A program made the translations under genes and the position numbers. The notes beneath the pieces were generated by a model, which saw only the letters and a list, made by a program, of their open reading frames with translations, ran no database searches and was not told where the DNA came from. 64,000 nt of DNA from assembly GCF_050436995.1 (NCBI RefSeq), contig NC_134769.1, positions 4,588,001 to 4,652,000 on the forward strand, written 5' to 3'. Below are positions 1 through 11,780 of this stretch, piece by piece; position 1 is the stretch's first letter, and each line of letters begins with the position of its first letter. The stretch is from Anticarsia gemmatalis. Taxonomy: Eukaryota; Arthropoda; Insecta; Lepidoptera; Erebidae.

Positions 1-76
1 TCCTGACAGCCCTTTAATGCTGTGACGAAACTCTTTGACCCTGGGGGACCTCGGGGCTTGCCTCTTCTAGACATTC
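1..76 (-). CDS. Dyrk2: DYRK2-class kinase, exon encoding the post-C-lobe segment (partial, runs off the window)
   Basis: The most downstream of three DYRK exons seen here; the gene continues below base 1. Read on the minus strand, a polypyrimidine stretch ends in CAG at 77-79 and the exon opens at 76 in phase 1, the phase left by the exon at 2470-2655. It encodes GMSRRGKPRGPPGSK followed by SFVTALKGCQ. This is collinear with the conserved DYRK2 stretch that reads GGRSRRGKLRGPP and then NALKGC (family knowledge). The segment lies in the C-lobe just before the final helices, so at least one more coding exon must follow outside the window. The protein is expected to be a dual-specificity Ser/Thr kinase that autophosphorylates a tyrosine while folding. 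The symbol names the class; DYRK4-type paralogues share much of this motif. Confidence 0.93.
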
Positions 77-751
77 CTGGAAAATACAACCCACACCTTT
101 AATTTCAAACTATCAATAAACTGAATTGGTAAAATGTTTAAGAACAAATAAATTCGCTGAAATAATTAATTCTGAAGATTCTTAGAAGTTTTAGATTTTC
201 ATTAAATTGATACTGAGACTGCTTTAAATATAAAATTGATATTGACATTTTGTGATGAAAAACATTTTTCTATTTTTGTTCTCGATCGTAAGTTGCAACA
301 TTTATCAGACCGAAACATGTTATTAATCCGAAAAGAGGTTTTAGATTAAATTGTCAACTCAGTACTTTCATTCTCCGTAAAAGTATATGGAACTAAGAGA
401 TACAATAGTCCAATTACATAAAATTTATATACTAGAATCTGTTCACATAACCGGGTACCGTAGTGACAAACACTATTAGATTATATCAGCCTCATTTGGC
501 AGTACACCAAGAGAAGCACTGAGGCAGACAGTTTGCGCAAATTTATACATAGCGTCCGACCGTGGTTCCTACTGTCTTGATTAAATATTGTATGCATTAA
601 CTTAATCATACGAAATTTCAAGGTGCAATGAACTGTGCCACACGAGAAATAGTCAGTCCAAATTAAGGAAACTAATATTTTTTACTTTTGTTACATCTCT
701 ATATGATACAAAATAGTGAAAAAGTTAGAAATCTTTTTTAATTTCTTTTTT

Positions 752-800
752 GTGTCCCACTGCCAGACCAAGGCCTCCTTTCTTTGCTTTCAAATCTCCT
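752..800 (+). repeat. CR1/Zenon-like LINE 3' end, short fragment
   Basis: Contains the signature GTGTCCCACTGCCAGACC followed by AAGGCCTCCT. It is a diverged version of the 'cccactgctgggcaagggtctcctcc' type sequence seen four more times in this window. Assignment to the CR1/Zenon class is from memory of lepidopteran genomes. Confidence 0.5.
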
Positions 801-1555
801 TTTCCGTTATATTGTCCTATGGTTTTAATTCCATAATTATTTAATTGAGGACAAATCATATACAATTTTCAGCAATATTGAGATAATATCTTCAATAATA
901 AGAACAGCTATTCAGGCCATCCGAGATGTCATAAGAACTTATTAAAATACACCAAGAAAATTAAAATTGCGTAATACACGTTGTCATGAATTTCATTCAT
1001 AAAGAATGTTTATTGGTATAATAACTACAATGATATTGCGCTGGGAATTATGATGGCTTGATACTTTTAAATAGGTCAGACATACACGAGACAGATGTTT
1101 TACATATGGAGTATAATATATCCGTGACTCGTTCGTTATATGAATCAGTTAGCTCAGATTGGTGACGAAAGTTTAAAATATCAGTATATCTTTTACAACG
1201 ACAGATGATTCAAGCATTCAGTATTTTAGCGTCATGTGAAAGTACTACGTGGCGTTAAGGAATTTCTTTGAACACTGATGATTGTATTTATTTTTAACTA
1301 TGCAGTAAACGTCTGGCGTTCGGTCTACGTGATTAATAAATAAATGGCGGTAATGGGCGTACCAACTGCTCGTTTATTAAACAATAACTGGGGTATGAAA
1401 GACGTGTAGCAGACTTTAGGGGTATGTATGTAATGACTGACCTTCGAGAACGTTCTAAAAATATTACTCGAGTAAAGAAAACTATGCCTGTTAAAGGAGA
1501 TCCTGTAAGTTTCGTGCAAAACAGTGATCTTGTCCGAAACGATTTTTTTTTTATT

Positions 1556-1776
1556 CTTTTAATATTTAATTTAAAAAGACAACTCCCGCACTAAGAATTG
1601 CTCGTGTGTCGCAGGGACTTTTGCAAACATACAAACATCGGACACAAAGTACAGGCAGACCCGAAACAATTATTTGTGGATCGCACAAATAATATAACCG
1701 TTCCATGTGGGAATCGAACCCACGACCTCCCAACGCAATGGTAGCGGCGTGGCGACGCAGATCATGATCATCCATT
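1556..1776 (-). mobile_element. tRNA-derived SINE
   Basis: On the minus strand a tRNA-like head contains a B box, GGTTCGATTCC (1710-1720), inside GTGGGTTCGATTCCCAC, which folds as a T-arm. Upstream of it is GTCGCCACGCCGCTACCATT, as in lepidopteran tRNA-derived SINEs. The body continues past the T-arm into TTGTGCGATCCACAAATAAT and a T-rich tail near 1556. A long open frame across this segment is fortuitous. It is not a functional tRNA, because no acceptor stem or anticodon arm can be paired. Confidence 0.8.
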
Positions 1777-2280
1777 TGTTTTTTGTAGGTAAATAAATTG
1801 TCAATGCATAAGTTTGTTTGGTAGTACGGTGAAATGCGGGTCGTACTATGATAAGCATCACGGACAGACTTGATAACCTTAATCCTTGAGTTTCGACCCC
1901 AATGTCGAGCGATAGGCGTGCAAAACAGCCGGATTATGATCAATCATAACAAACAATGGTTTATTGTTTAAATGTAGGCTTCTGCTATGATAACAATGGC
2001 GTATAAAAGGTTATCAGTTCATAAATTATTTGGTAAAATAATATTTTAAGCGGGTTATTATTTACAGTTATATCGTCAGGAATCGAAGCATCTATACACA
2101 GATATGACGGAAAACTTATGATTGCCACACATTTTAAAACACAAATTCAAATCGAAAATAAATTGATGAATGATCCCTAGAAATCATTTATAGAACCCTG
2201 AAAACAGCCTATCAATTAACCAAGCAACAAAAAAAATTAAGATCACCGCATAATTGCGTCTTACTAAGGGGTTCCTGTTG

Positions 2281-2447
2281 CTCAATTCTCAATTACTATC
2301 GACTACCGACAACCGACCTGTCATCGAGAAATTTTGTATGAAAATCTGATCAGCGCCTCTGACGGGCGCCGTAGAAACTTTTTTGGCGGTACATTCTAAA
2401 TGTCAAAATGTCGATAGCGAGATAACCGATAGTGGTAGAGAATCGAG
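2281..2447 (-). mobile_element. TA-flanked MITE, copy A
   Basis: One of five copies of a roughly 165-175 bp element with inverted termini of the form ATTCTC..ACTATCGACTACCGACAACCG. The left terminus is at 2285-2315 and the right terminus ends at 2443-2447. The internal AGTACATT..AAATGTCAAA orientation marker matches copies B and C. It ends close to the donor of the DYRK exon at 2470. The strand symbol only records relative orientation. Confidence 0.85.
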
Positions 2448-2469
2448 GTACTGGTAGTTTCGTTCTTAC

Positions 2470-2655
2470 CTCCACTAAGAACTGTAGTACCATCAGCTAA
2501 GGTCGTTGCAGTACAATACCGCGGTAGACCCTTACTGCTGATGAAGTTTTTGGAGCGCTTGCCCTGTTCGATGAGCTTCTGCGGCGGCATGCCCAGCAGC
2601 TCGATGATGCACGCCATCTGGTCCGCCTCGTCCTCCCCGGGGAGTAACGGAAACC
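2470..2655 (-). CDS. Dyrk2: DYRK2-class kinase, C-lobe exon
   Basis: A 186-base exon on the minus strand between a clear acceptor (TCCAG at 2656-2660) and donor (GTAAG at 2465-2469). It is in phase 1 at both ends, so it joins the exons at 5661 and 76 without breaking frame. The product reads GFPLLPGEDEADQMACIIEL, then LGMPPQKLIEQGKRSKNF, then ISSKGLPRYCTATTLADGT. This matches the DYRK2 C-lobe, including the LPGEDE segment and the SSKGxPRYC signature. The coding bases are clearly more GC-rich than the flanking introns. An open frame runs on into the intron past the acceptor, but that extension is AT-rich and unlike any kinase, so it is excluded. A MITE copy ends only about 20 bases beyond the donor, inside the following intron. 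Confidence 0.96.
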
Positions 2656-4600
2656 CTGGAAACAGTTCACAAATTATATTAATATAGGTCAATTCCCCAA
2701 TCTGAAATCGTGAGAACAATATTTGCTGTAAAGCTAAAGAGTCACTTTGTTTTCCTAAAATATTATGTAAATCATAAAACAATATTATAAACACAACAAA
2801 GATAATAAGAAATGGACAATTCAACTCGGGTTTCTTAAGTATTAGTATGCCTACATATATAAGAAGTATATGATAGCAAGATGAGAGCATTTGAAACACA
2901 TTTACATGTGAAGCGGCTAGCTTCCATCAACATGATTGTACTAAGATGGACCTTGTTACTCTGTCCATCTACATAATCCCTTAATCGCCCTCAATGACAT
3001 CATACAACGAGATGGATTAGTTCTATTCACAGTCGGAAAACACTCGGCCAGGCCATTTGTCAATGTCAAAAACACCATCCATTGTGACATCTAATTTTGT
3101 TTGAACGCATTTTTGTATAGGAGACGCTGCAAGGTTCATAATATTCGATGTTTACTGGCGAAGCGCATAAAAAGTATAAGATAGGGGAGTGAGAATGGCG
3201 GACTGTGGAGCGGGGTGAGTGGATTCACGCTACGTTACTTTACTATAAGAATAAGGTGTCTTTTTTGACATTACTGCTTCTTTTTAGAGCCATAAACTGT
3301 GTTTGCGATTGCTGTTATGGAATAAAAAGATATGCAGTGTAAACTACGTTCTTTACACCTTCATGTCGAGTGTAGAATCATGGTCTACCTAGTGCAAAAG
3401 TAGAGCTTTTAATCGTATGAATAGTTACTTGTACTTTGCGTATATCTGATATTCTAATCGAATTATGTATCACTGCGGATTAAAACTTGTTATACACCGC
3501 TATTCCGTATTTAAGTCGGTAACTAACGCGTAATAAACGGTCGTTCATACATATCTTGATCAAGTTTTACAAGATACTAGGTAGTAAAAGATGAATCTCT
3601 CCGCTCTCCGTCCCGCCAGTATAAAATCACAGCCAAATACCACTGAATTCTGATCCCTATGTTTACATGTCATGCGATCCAACAATTCATATGCGTGTAG
3701 GATTTCAAGAATTTGTTGAACTACTTCCAAAAAGCAATAGGGCTTCTTTAGTCATGCTGCTATTTTAACTGTCTGACAGACTAGAAAGCGTAATTGTGGA
3801 TTTTTTGTGTCTGCGAAGTTAAACGCCTTAGCGAAGGGTTACCCCACACCATGGGGAACGGGGAATCAAATTGTTGGCGCAAAATGGCCGAGTAAAGATT
3901 CCTTCATGGGGCGTCGTTAGTGAAAATGTAAAATTCCGTTTCTCCTTATTTGATTGCTTAATTCTACTGAATGAAACTTTAGCAATCCAAATAGCGTGAA
4001 TGTTTTATCTTGAAAAGGATTTTCAGATTCTTTGCTGAATAATTTAAAACGAAGACAAGCTTTTATAGCAAAGTTAAAACGATACGACGCTGGATGAATA
4101 TGCATTTTTATCGTTCATCGTCTGGAAATAAAAGGCAATGGATTGCATTAATTTAAAGGACGCTATTATTTTGCAATTACAGATGCAGGGAAAATATCGT
4201 ACGTGTAAAAAACCTAGACATCAGCTGATACTGGCTGATCTAGTTGTAAAAGTCACAGTGAAACGATACCGGTACGACTTGACAGCTGTCAGCCTGTCTG
4301 CGAGTACGACAAACGACTTCTTCATACCAAATGAGGCATAACCAGTATGATTCCACACATATTAATAGTGAACGAGGCTTCGTAATTTGTATGAACTTGT
4401 TAACTCAGTATGCGAAATCAGGCGATAAATTATCTAGTGAACTAGCGATATAAAGTAAAGATAAGTTGGGACACGCAATCGCAGAGATTATAAGAGAAAT
4501 GCCTGGTAATCTGTAGTAATATGTCTTAAGACGGGAAATTGAAATCATGTACCTGTTTCGTGATCTAATAACGTTTTAGTATTCAATTAAATAGTCAGTA

Positions 4601-4765
4601 GCTCGATTCTACTACTATCGACTACCGACAACCGGCTAGTAGTCGAAAAATGTTGTTTGACAATCGGTTCAGCGCTTCTAGCGGGCGTCGCAGAAACTAT
4701 TTTGGCAGTACATTTTAAATGTCAAACTCTCGATACTCTATGGTTTTCACTGTAGAGAATCGCGC
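4601..4765 (-). mobile_element. TA-flanked MITE, copy B
   Basis: Starts GCTCGATTCTACTACTATCG and ends GTAGAGAATCGCGC. The interior holds GGCAGTACATTTTAAATGTC, the same orientation as copies A and C. It lies in the DYRK intron 2656-5660. Confidence 0.87.
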
Positions 4766-5405
4766 TAAAGACTGAGTCATTTGATCTACGTCAAAGGAAA
4801 AACCAGGAAAGAGCATCCAAAAAATCAGTAAGCAATGAGAAAAGAGCAGTGGGTGAAAGTATGACTCATACAATAACTATTGTAAATATTTTTGAAGGAA
4901 ATAAAAACAGTTATTCGTTTGCCAAATGTGACACATACGATAGATATTTAATGCAATGCGTGTACAGTATGGAATGGATTACGTTGTCATCGACGTGTAC
5001 TAAGTCGCGACGTATGCCTTGAGAATGTGTAAGGCAGGTCATGTAGGATGGAATATGTGATCATTTAATGTGACTAATGACTATGATGATTATAAGATAA
5101 GCTTACTTCATTATACCAGATGTAGTAAGATTATCTTTTTTTGTTATAACATTTTGGATTAAAAATAATCTTTTACTTTATCGTCATATATTCAGAACGA
5201 TTACAATTCCTTTTAAGACCCTATATTTTTATGTACAATTTTTACATCTAATTTAGCAGCTTACGAAGAATTCCGGTAAAGCCCACTAAAAATAAATGAA
5301 GGATTTTTTTTTTCGAATCTCTTAAGTCATAATACAATAAGCTGAACACACACATTCCTATAAAATCAACAATGCTAGAAAAAAGTTAACTTATTTTTTA
5401 ATCTA

Positions 5406-5580
5406 GCGCGATTCCCTACGACTATTGACTATCGACGACCGGCTAGCTGTCAAGAAATGTTGAATGACAATCGGATCAGCGCCCCTCACGGGCGCAGTCA
5501 GGACTATTTTTGCAGTACATTTCAAATGTCAAATTTACGATACTTGTTGGTACCGACTGAGCATCCGTAGAGAATCGCGC
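5406..5580 (-). mobile_element. TA-flanked MITE, copy C (best-preserved ends)
   Basis: Termini are GCGCGATTC at 5406 and GAATCGCGC ending at 5580, a perfect 9-bp inverted pair. Each is directly flanked by TA (5404-5405 and 5581-5582), as expected for a Tc1/mariner-type non-autonomous element. It sits 80 bp from the donor of the DYRK activation-loop exon. Confidence 0.9.
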
Positions 5581-5660
5581 TATAGTTCAGATTATAGTAA
5601 TAATTATTAATTACATCCTATGTCTTATATTATAGTTAAATAAATATGAAGTGTGTTTAC

Positions 5661-5817
5661 CTGTGAGCAGCTCGGCCAGTATGCAGCCCAAGGACCACAT
5701 GTCGATGGGCATGCCGTACCTGGCGCCCATCATGACCTCCGGCGCGCGGTAGAACCTCGACTGAATGTACGTGTACACGCGCTGGTGCTCGTAACACGAA
5801 CTGCCGAAGTCTATCAC
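5661..5817 (-). CDS. Dyrk2: DYRK2-class kinase, DFG and activation-loop exon
   Basis: A 157-base exon on the minus strand. It starts after a CCTCAG acceptor (5818-5823) in phase 0 and ends at ACAG|GTAAA (donor at 5660) in phase 1. The translation opens VIDFGSSCYEHQRVYTYIQS and continues RFYRAPEVMMGARYGMPIDM, then WSLGCILAELLTG. Visible landmarks are the DFG metal-binding motif at residues 3-5 of the exon, the activation-loop Y-T-Y whose second tyrosine is autophosphorylated in DYRKs (family knowledge), the APE motif, and DMWSLGC of the F helix. The match to animal DYRK2-class kinases is nearly residue for residue; MM where vertebrate DYRK2 has IL is a small local difference. The exons for the N-lobe and the HCDLKPEN catalytic loop should lie at higher coordinates, but I could not find them. 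A MITE sits 80 bases beyond the donor. Confidence 0.97.
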
Positions 5818-7735
5818 CTGAGGACAACAGAAGACAATGTTAGAATGAGAATAGACAAGTAACTATGTTTTAATTTTTCTTACTAGCTTGCCACTAGGGT
5901 GATGGCTGGTATCACTTAGGATGGTGAACCACTGCAATGGATGGATCTTGTTAAATAGACTCTCTCTAAAAGAAAGGATATAGGAAACTATCAGTTATAT
6001 ACCGAAAAGTCATTAACTTGTATTAATTTGCAAGATAGCGTGAGATTGTGACTAAAAAAATATGAGATCGGTGACATCGGTGGCGTATTAAGCATGAATT
6101 ATTATAAACATCCCAGGTTTTCAGTAAGAGTCTCCTACCTGCCAACCCGGTTATTGCTACTAAATTAGAACATAAAGACTTATACTTATATTGAATTGTC
6201 TAAGCTTTGTCTAATATTGTACGAATGTTTTCCTCTAAGTACATTCAAATACAGTCAAAACAATGTTGCTACTGGTTTATAAATAGTAGGAAAAATACGG
6301 AAACTTAGCCGCAAGCGTTTATTTATTCTAACATACGCGATATTTGTATTCAAAACGTTACGTTTTATTAATATATTTCCCGTTTAGTATTTTATTTCCG
6401 ATAGCAAATATTACGCCAATTAAACATAACTTCAAACGCAAATATACAATACGAAACGTTTGGCCAGTCACTCAACTGTAATTGTTTATTTAAATACACG
6501 TTTAGGAAATTCATATTTATTTCTGTAGCTCATCCAATAATGAAACATTCTTAGAATTTATACCCATATACCCTTCGTCAGATATCTCCGCAGGAAAGAG
6601 AGGTTTTAATAGATTAATAAGAGAGACAGAGACAAGAACCATTTCGAGAAAATTGTTAAAATAAAGCGGAATTTTCCGACTAAGAGATGGCTCAAGGAAA
6701 AACAATGAGACGACCTTGATCCCTGTACAACGTAGCTCAATGAAAAATTAATTCTCTAAACATAAAACTTTTATTAATGATCTGTGAAAAGGACGTCGCA
6801 TCTGTTTGTTTTTCTCAATAGTTTTTCTTTTACGATCTACAGGAGTAATTTACTGGTAAAATTGATTGTTATAAGTAATCCCTTCCTGGTTATAACTCAT
6901 TAATCCTTAATCTTTTTAAAGATGTATGGTGTAAACAAGCCTATTCCGACGCGAGTGACGCAAATTGCGTTGTGCAGTACTCAAAGCGTCGTTTCATGGT
7001 GAAACGAGATTAAACACCGCAATTGCGAGGATAGGGGTGTCTGCACCGCTTGCTAGAATTACAATCCGTTTGACTTGTGGAGCACATACCTATGTGTACG
7101 TAAGCATACTAGAAATTATTTCATAACAGTAGATATCTCTAGATGTTAAGCTTGAAAAAAATATGCCTGTTTTTCTTTTCGTACCTGCACGATGGCGCAG
7201 CAAAAATAATCGCGTTAAGTGTATATTTTAGTCGAGGAAAAATAAACTTCGAGACCTTAAAGAATATAATAACACAGTTTGACCGTGAGTGTGAAGCGCC
7301 GGTTCCGTAGTAATACAGATTTGTTTACATTTGTATTACGTTGATGTTGTTCCATGGAGTAGAGTGCCTTTATCGACATACAAACCCTTTTAACGCAACC
7401 TAATTTGTGTATGTTATTGTCAATATTTCACGTGGGAAGAGATTCTTGTCGATATTTTAAAAGGAAAGTGTACTGCGCATACAATGATTTATTATAAACT
7501 TAACCTAAATGCGAATGAAATAAAAGGAACTTGATTGTTTACTTTGCAAATGCACATGTTTTGGTAATTCGGTAACCTCATTGGATGTCGTTATTTCAGC
7601 AAATAAATAATGGTTTTAGTATATAAAATAGAACGGTCGTAGTTTACATCAACATTTACAACATAATATATTAGGTATGTCTTGTGATAGGTGTGTTGTT
7701 TCAAGATTCATTGTGATGTTTCAAGACTCTTCTTA

Positions 7736-7900
7736 GCGCGATTCTGTAAATTCGCTACTTTCGAGTTCCGAGAGTTTGACATTTGAAACGTACTTCAAAA
7801 ATGGTTCCTAAGGCACCCGCTAGAGGCGTTGATCAGATTTTCATTTAAAATAATTCTATATTTAGCCGGTTGTCGGTAGTTGATAGTGGTAGAGAATCGC
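7736..7900 (+). mobile_element. TA-flanked MITE, copy D (opposite orientation)
   Basis: Left end GCGCGATTCTG after TA (7734-7735); right end GGTTGTCGGTAGTTGATAGT then AGAGAATCGC. The TTTGACATTTGAAACGTACT marker comes early, so this copy is inverted relative to A-C. Confidence 0.85.
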
Positions 7901-8332
7901 TTCACACAACACCTTTAAGAATTGCGTGTTAAAGATAAAAATAAGTCCTTTCTTTTACAATTATCTATGCAATAAAACAAACTTAAAGCTTTCCTTAGTT
8001 CTCATGCCAAGCTAAGTGATTATGACCAAAGCAATAACCGTTTCCTATGGCGGTCGGAAAATCTGCATGTTGTGAAAATGTACGAGCGTAATAGAGTAAT
8101 AACGTTCACAGTTTATAGATGGCAATATCCTGGAGTACAAAGGATATCAAAGCTGTGTGAACAATTGTGAACACGTGTTGCATCTGTGAAAACAACGTGC
8201 ATTGGATAAACTTTTCATAGTAGAATATTGTTTGGACGGTTATGTAACTTTAATCTCATCAAAAACGATTGAAGTTATTTCAGAAAATCTGTCTTCTTTG
8301 TGTCGGAAACAACAAAAATCTGCTGGCGTATT

Positions 8333-8481
8333 GTGTATCTCAGTTGACAACTAGTTTTACGTTGATTTTGGTAGCTATTATGCAGTACATTGCTGCTTTG
8401 ATGTAACGTGTTAATCACCATCAACTTAGTAAAAAGCAATGTACATAATAGCTACAAAAACAACTGTCAAATGAGATACAC
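8333..8481. mobile_element. Near-full-length palindromic MITE (about 149 bp)
   Basis: The left arm GTGTATCTCAGTTGACAACT...GTAGCTATTATG..GTACATTGCT is answered by the right arm AGCAATGTACATAATAGCTA...GAGATACAC ending at 8481. The arms are roughly 47-63 bp and enclose a loop of about 40 bp. Transcribed RNA would form a long hairpin. Confidence 0.8.
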
Positions 8482-8757
8482 GGTACTGAGGTTACCTTTT
8501 ACGTGCTCTCTAAATCGCTAAGACACTTAGTTATCTTTAATCGGTCACCTATCTATAGACCGGCCGCGGCTAACTTGTTTACCTCATGTCCGTTTACCGA
8601 CCTATGAGTTTAAACACGCAAATTATCAGCCTAATACCCATTTGTTTATCCATTGTTTCCCAGGAAGACGGTTATTATCGTATTCAAAATCAAACAATTC
8701 CTAGACGTAGGAAAAACAGAATTTAATGTTGAACATAAAACATAGTGTAGACAGTAC

Positions 8758-8936
8758 TTCAATTCTCTACCACTATCGACTACCGACAACCGGCTAGCTA
8801 TCGAAATTTTGACATTTAGAATGTACTGCCAAAATATTCCCGACGACGACCGTCAGAGGCGCTGATTAGATTTTCATACAAAATTTCTCGATGACAGTTC
8901 GGTTGTCGGTAGCCGATAGTAGTAGAGAATCGAGCC
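8758..8936 (+). mobile_element. TA-flanked MITE, copy E (opposite orientation)
   Basis: Both terminal inverted repeats are readable over about 30 bp: ATTCTCTACCACTATCGACT at the left and its near complement ending AGTAGTAGAGAAT at the right. The interior TTTGACATTTAGAATGTACT gives the same orientation as copy D. Confidence 0.88.
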
Positions 8937-9023
8937 ACAGGTAAGGTGTTCGATTTCTAGAAAACTGTTTGAAAACAATAACATCATAGAATTGTACGAC
9001 GTATCAAGTCGCCTCATAGGTAA

Positions 9024-9335
9024 CTAGCGACCACCCGCGGTTTCGTTCGCGTGGACTTTAGTAGATACATTACCCGTTTTCAGGAAAAAAAATATTATGC
9101 CTGACTCCTATTAGTCATAGCGTTATGTTATACAGTTTATAGCTTTCCAAAATAATGGACTTTTCAACACAAAAACATTTTTTGAAATCGAACCTGTATT
9201 TCCTGAGGTTAGCAATTTCAAACAAACAGACTCTTCAGCCTATTTGAACCTATAGTTACTGAGATAAGCGCGTTCAAACAAATAAACAAACAAACACACA
9301 ATCTCTTTTATGTTATATCAGTATAGTAGTATAGA
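9024..9335 (-). mobile_element. Helitron-like non-autonomous element
   Basis: On the minus strand the element begins TCTATACTACTATACTGATA at 9335 and ends GTCGCTAG at 9024. The base before is A and the base after is T, giving the Helitron pattern of a 5' TC, a 3' CTAG and insertion at A^T. The interior has GTTTGAACGCGCTTATCTCA, also found in the element at 14777. The GC-rich subterminal segment at 9031-9054 can form an imperfect hairpin. Confidence 0.75.
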
Positions 9336-10296
9336 TAGATTTCCTATTGGTTCAATAGATCAATAAAAACTATCGAGTATCGTATGGCAGGTGTATTGAA
9401 TGCGGCGCGTGCGCATACTCGATATCGTTTGACGCACGCGTGGTTCCGATCTACGATCAATGGTCTATTGTCTGCTGTATACGAACCAATACTTGTGTTA
9501 TGTGGCCATTTATTTTATTGATAATACAGGATTAGAAACAAGGTATTGTTAACAAAATTTTAAAGGTTTAATGGGCGTAAAGTACCTACTGAAGGATTAG
9601 CTGGATAATTCAATTTATATTGTACGGCACTATCCCCAAATTACTAGTTTTAAAACAGGCTAGATTGTTGAGGAGTAACGGATGTCAATACTGGCAATGA
9701 TAATGGAAAAAATGACAATTATGATAAAACTTCGATAATTTGTACCAAAATCATGGCGATTTTTTTGAGTTTCGTGATGGTTTAAGTAGAATTTTCCTTG
9801 ATGATGTCTACTCTGCAGGTCTACCTGTTGTTCCTGGACGGTGTCTCATCCAACACCGGTCGTAGTGTCACCGTATTCATAACCAATACTATACGAATTG
9901 AATTCAAGGCAAAGTTTGATATGGCATGCTTATCTTACGTCAAGATCGATTTGTATGAGTATGTATGAGTTACGTTTGTATGTTTGTCTGATATAAAGCA
10001 CCTTTGTTACGTATGATGCGGTCAGTTTCCGGTAAATAAAGGTATTAATTATAGTACATTAGCTCGTGGTTTCGATTTCAGATATTCGCTCGTCATTGCG
10101 TTAATCCTTTGCCAATGTTTTGTTTGAATGAGTAATATGTATGGTTCATTATATGCTTGGCTGATTTGGCTGATAGTAATATAATACGAATACACTGAGT
10201 TTCAGACAAAAATATGAACCATTGAAGTGTTTTTTATGTATTTTTATGTCGGTGTCTCGTGTTCTTGCAACGATATTAAAATAAATTAAAATAAAT

Positions 10297-10450
10297 TTAA
10301 CCCATTAATGTCTCACTGCTGGGCAAGTGTCTCCTATATGGTAATGCGGGTTGGGGACTTTGCATAACCTCACAGAACTCTCAGGCATACAAGGTTGCAT
10401 CACGATGATTTCCTTCACTGTTAGAGCAACTGATAATTATAATTATTTCA
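10297..10450 (+). repeat. CR1/Zenon-like LINE 3' end
   Basis: Contains CCCATTAATGTCTCACTGCT then GGGCAAGTGTCTCCT, and continues TTGGGGACTTTGCATAACCT into CACGATGATTTCCTTCACTG. This series is familiar from many lepidopteran genomes; the CR1 assignment is recalled, not tested. Confidence 0.65.
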
Positions 10451-11272
10451 ACGATATTACAAATAATATATTTGTCATACGTTATGTTCTAGTCACAGAG
10501 GAATTATTACCAATATTTTATTGTTTGTTTATTTAGTTTTGAAACAATTACGTGCAGTAATAACTAAATAATGTTTCAACAATAATATTCTTACGCAAGT
10601 GTATTTTCTCAGAATTCTAGGCAAGTATTTCGTAAATATTAATGTTAAATAAACTAATTGGTGGTGTGTTAATATGATTGATTGACACTTCCTTGAACTA
10701 AATAATACAATTATGACTGCGGAAATGTTGCCAAATTATTGTTTTTTAACAATTAGTGGGGTTAATTTCGCAGAACTTTAATGGTTCTTTATATTTATAT
10801 AATAAAATTAACCGTGTCTGTCTTGTTAAATACAGAGCTCTACTACGACTTCAAGCCCCTTGGTTTTAACAAAACAGCTAATTTCGCAGTATAAATATTA
10901 CGTCACGAAAGTTTTTGAAGCTTCCAATAGCGATAATGGCGTCTTATCTCGTCCTAAGGGCTTATTACTAGTATTAACCCGTCTAGACCTTCTTATCGCC
11001 TTGACTTAGACGGACGTAATTAGCACACGTCAAAAATCACACACCCTTTAATTAAATTCCCCGACATTTACGAATGAGAAAAGCATAAACAGCGCATCTA
11101 ACTATAAATCAGTAAGTAGTAAGTGAACGAATCTAAAATATTCTCGTAAATCTATTTTCAAACAATCGTTGATAGAAAAATAAATGAGTGGTACTAAAAT
11201 AAGTTTGTTACAACAGAATCGGCCCCAATACTTAACCGTTTTAAAACTATCTATTACAAAATAGTAGTGTTA

Positions 11273-11280
11273 TGACGTCA
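11273..11280. promoter_or_regulatory. Palindromic CRE (TGACGTCA)
   Basis: Exact 8-bp cAMP-response-element palindrome in non-coding DNA. One of six in the window. Confidence 0.35.
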
Positions 11281-11677
11281 CTGACCCGTTTTTTCATACT
11301 TGTTCTTTAGAAAATTGCACATGACAGCGTTAAGTGGGAAGTGAACCTGTTACCCTGCCTTCTAAGAAGCGCCCGGCGTCACTGGCAGATGGCCAATGAT
11401 TGTCATCACTCGGTGTATCATTTTAAGGTGACAGGTTAAATAATAATGACTAGTATGTTAGTCATATATGATTGGATGGTTTGAAATAAATATTACGAGG
11501 TACGAATGAGTTCTGGTGTTGCTGATGGTGAAGTAATTAAGGGTCTATTTGAAGTGATGGATTTGACTTGACATAAAGAGTTATGCAAGCAATAGAAAGT
11601 TATGTAATTGTTATGTTTATTTTTGAAGTCTTTTACGGTATTCTAATGCCGATATATTTCGCTGTTACATAGATAAA

Positions 11678-11780
11678 TTTATCCCATTACTGTCCCACTG
11701 CTGGACAAGGATCTCCTCCCGTATTGAAGGAGGGTTTAGGCTTCAAGTCCACCACGCTGGCCAAGAGCAGACTTCACAAT
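11678..11780 (+). repeat. CR1/Zenon-like LINE 3' end
   Basis: Contains CCCATTACTGTCCCACTGCT, GGACAAGGATCTCCTCCC and GAGGGTTTAGGCTTCAAGTC, then CACCACGCTGGCCAAG. Confidence 0.65.

Larger units (their letters stand above)
77..2469 (-). other. DYRK intron, phase 1, repeat-bearing
   Basis: Intron between the two downstream DYRK exons, defined by the donor at 2469 and the acceptor at 77. It contains a CR1-like fragment (752-800), a tRNA-derived SINE (1556-1776) and the first TA-flanked MITE copy (2281-2447). The rest is AT-rich sequence in which I see no coding exon. Confidence 0.9.
2656..5660 (-). other. DYRK intron, phase 1, with two MITE copies
   Basis: Intron between the activation-loop exon and the C-lobe exon, defined by the donor at 5660 and the acceptor at 2656. 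It carries MITE copies at 4601-4765 and 5406-5580. Open frames inside it (for example around 3917-4341) show no domain and no matching splice sites. Confidence 0.9.

Noticed and set aside
1705..1760. Possible tRNA gene, minus strand
   Set aside because: The T-arm and B box are good, but no acceptor stem or anticodon arm can be formed, and SINE body sequence follows.
1566..1943. 125-codon open frame, minus strand
   Set aside because: It runs through the tRNA-derived SINE; the open frame is a by-product of the repeat.
2656..2899. Open-frame extension upstream of the DYRK C-lobe exon
   Set aside because: AT-rich, not kinase-like, and separated from the exon by a clear acceptor at 2656-2660.
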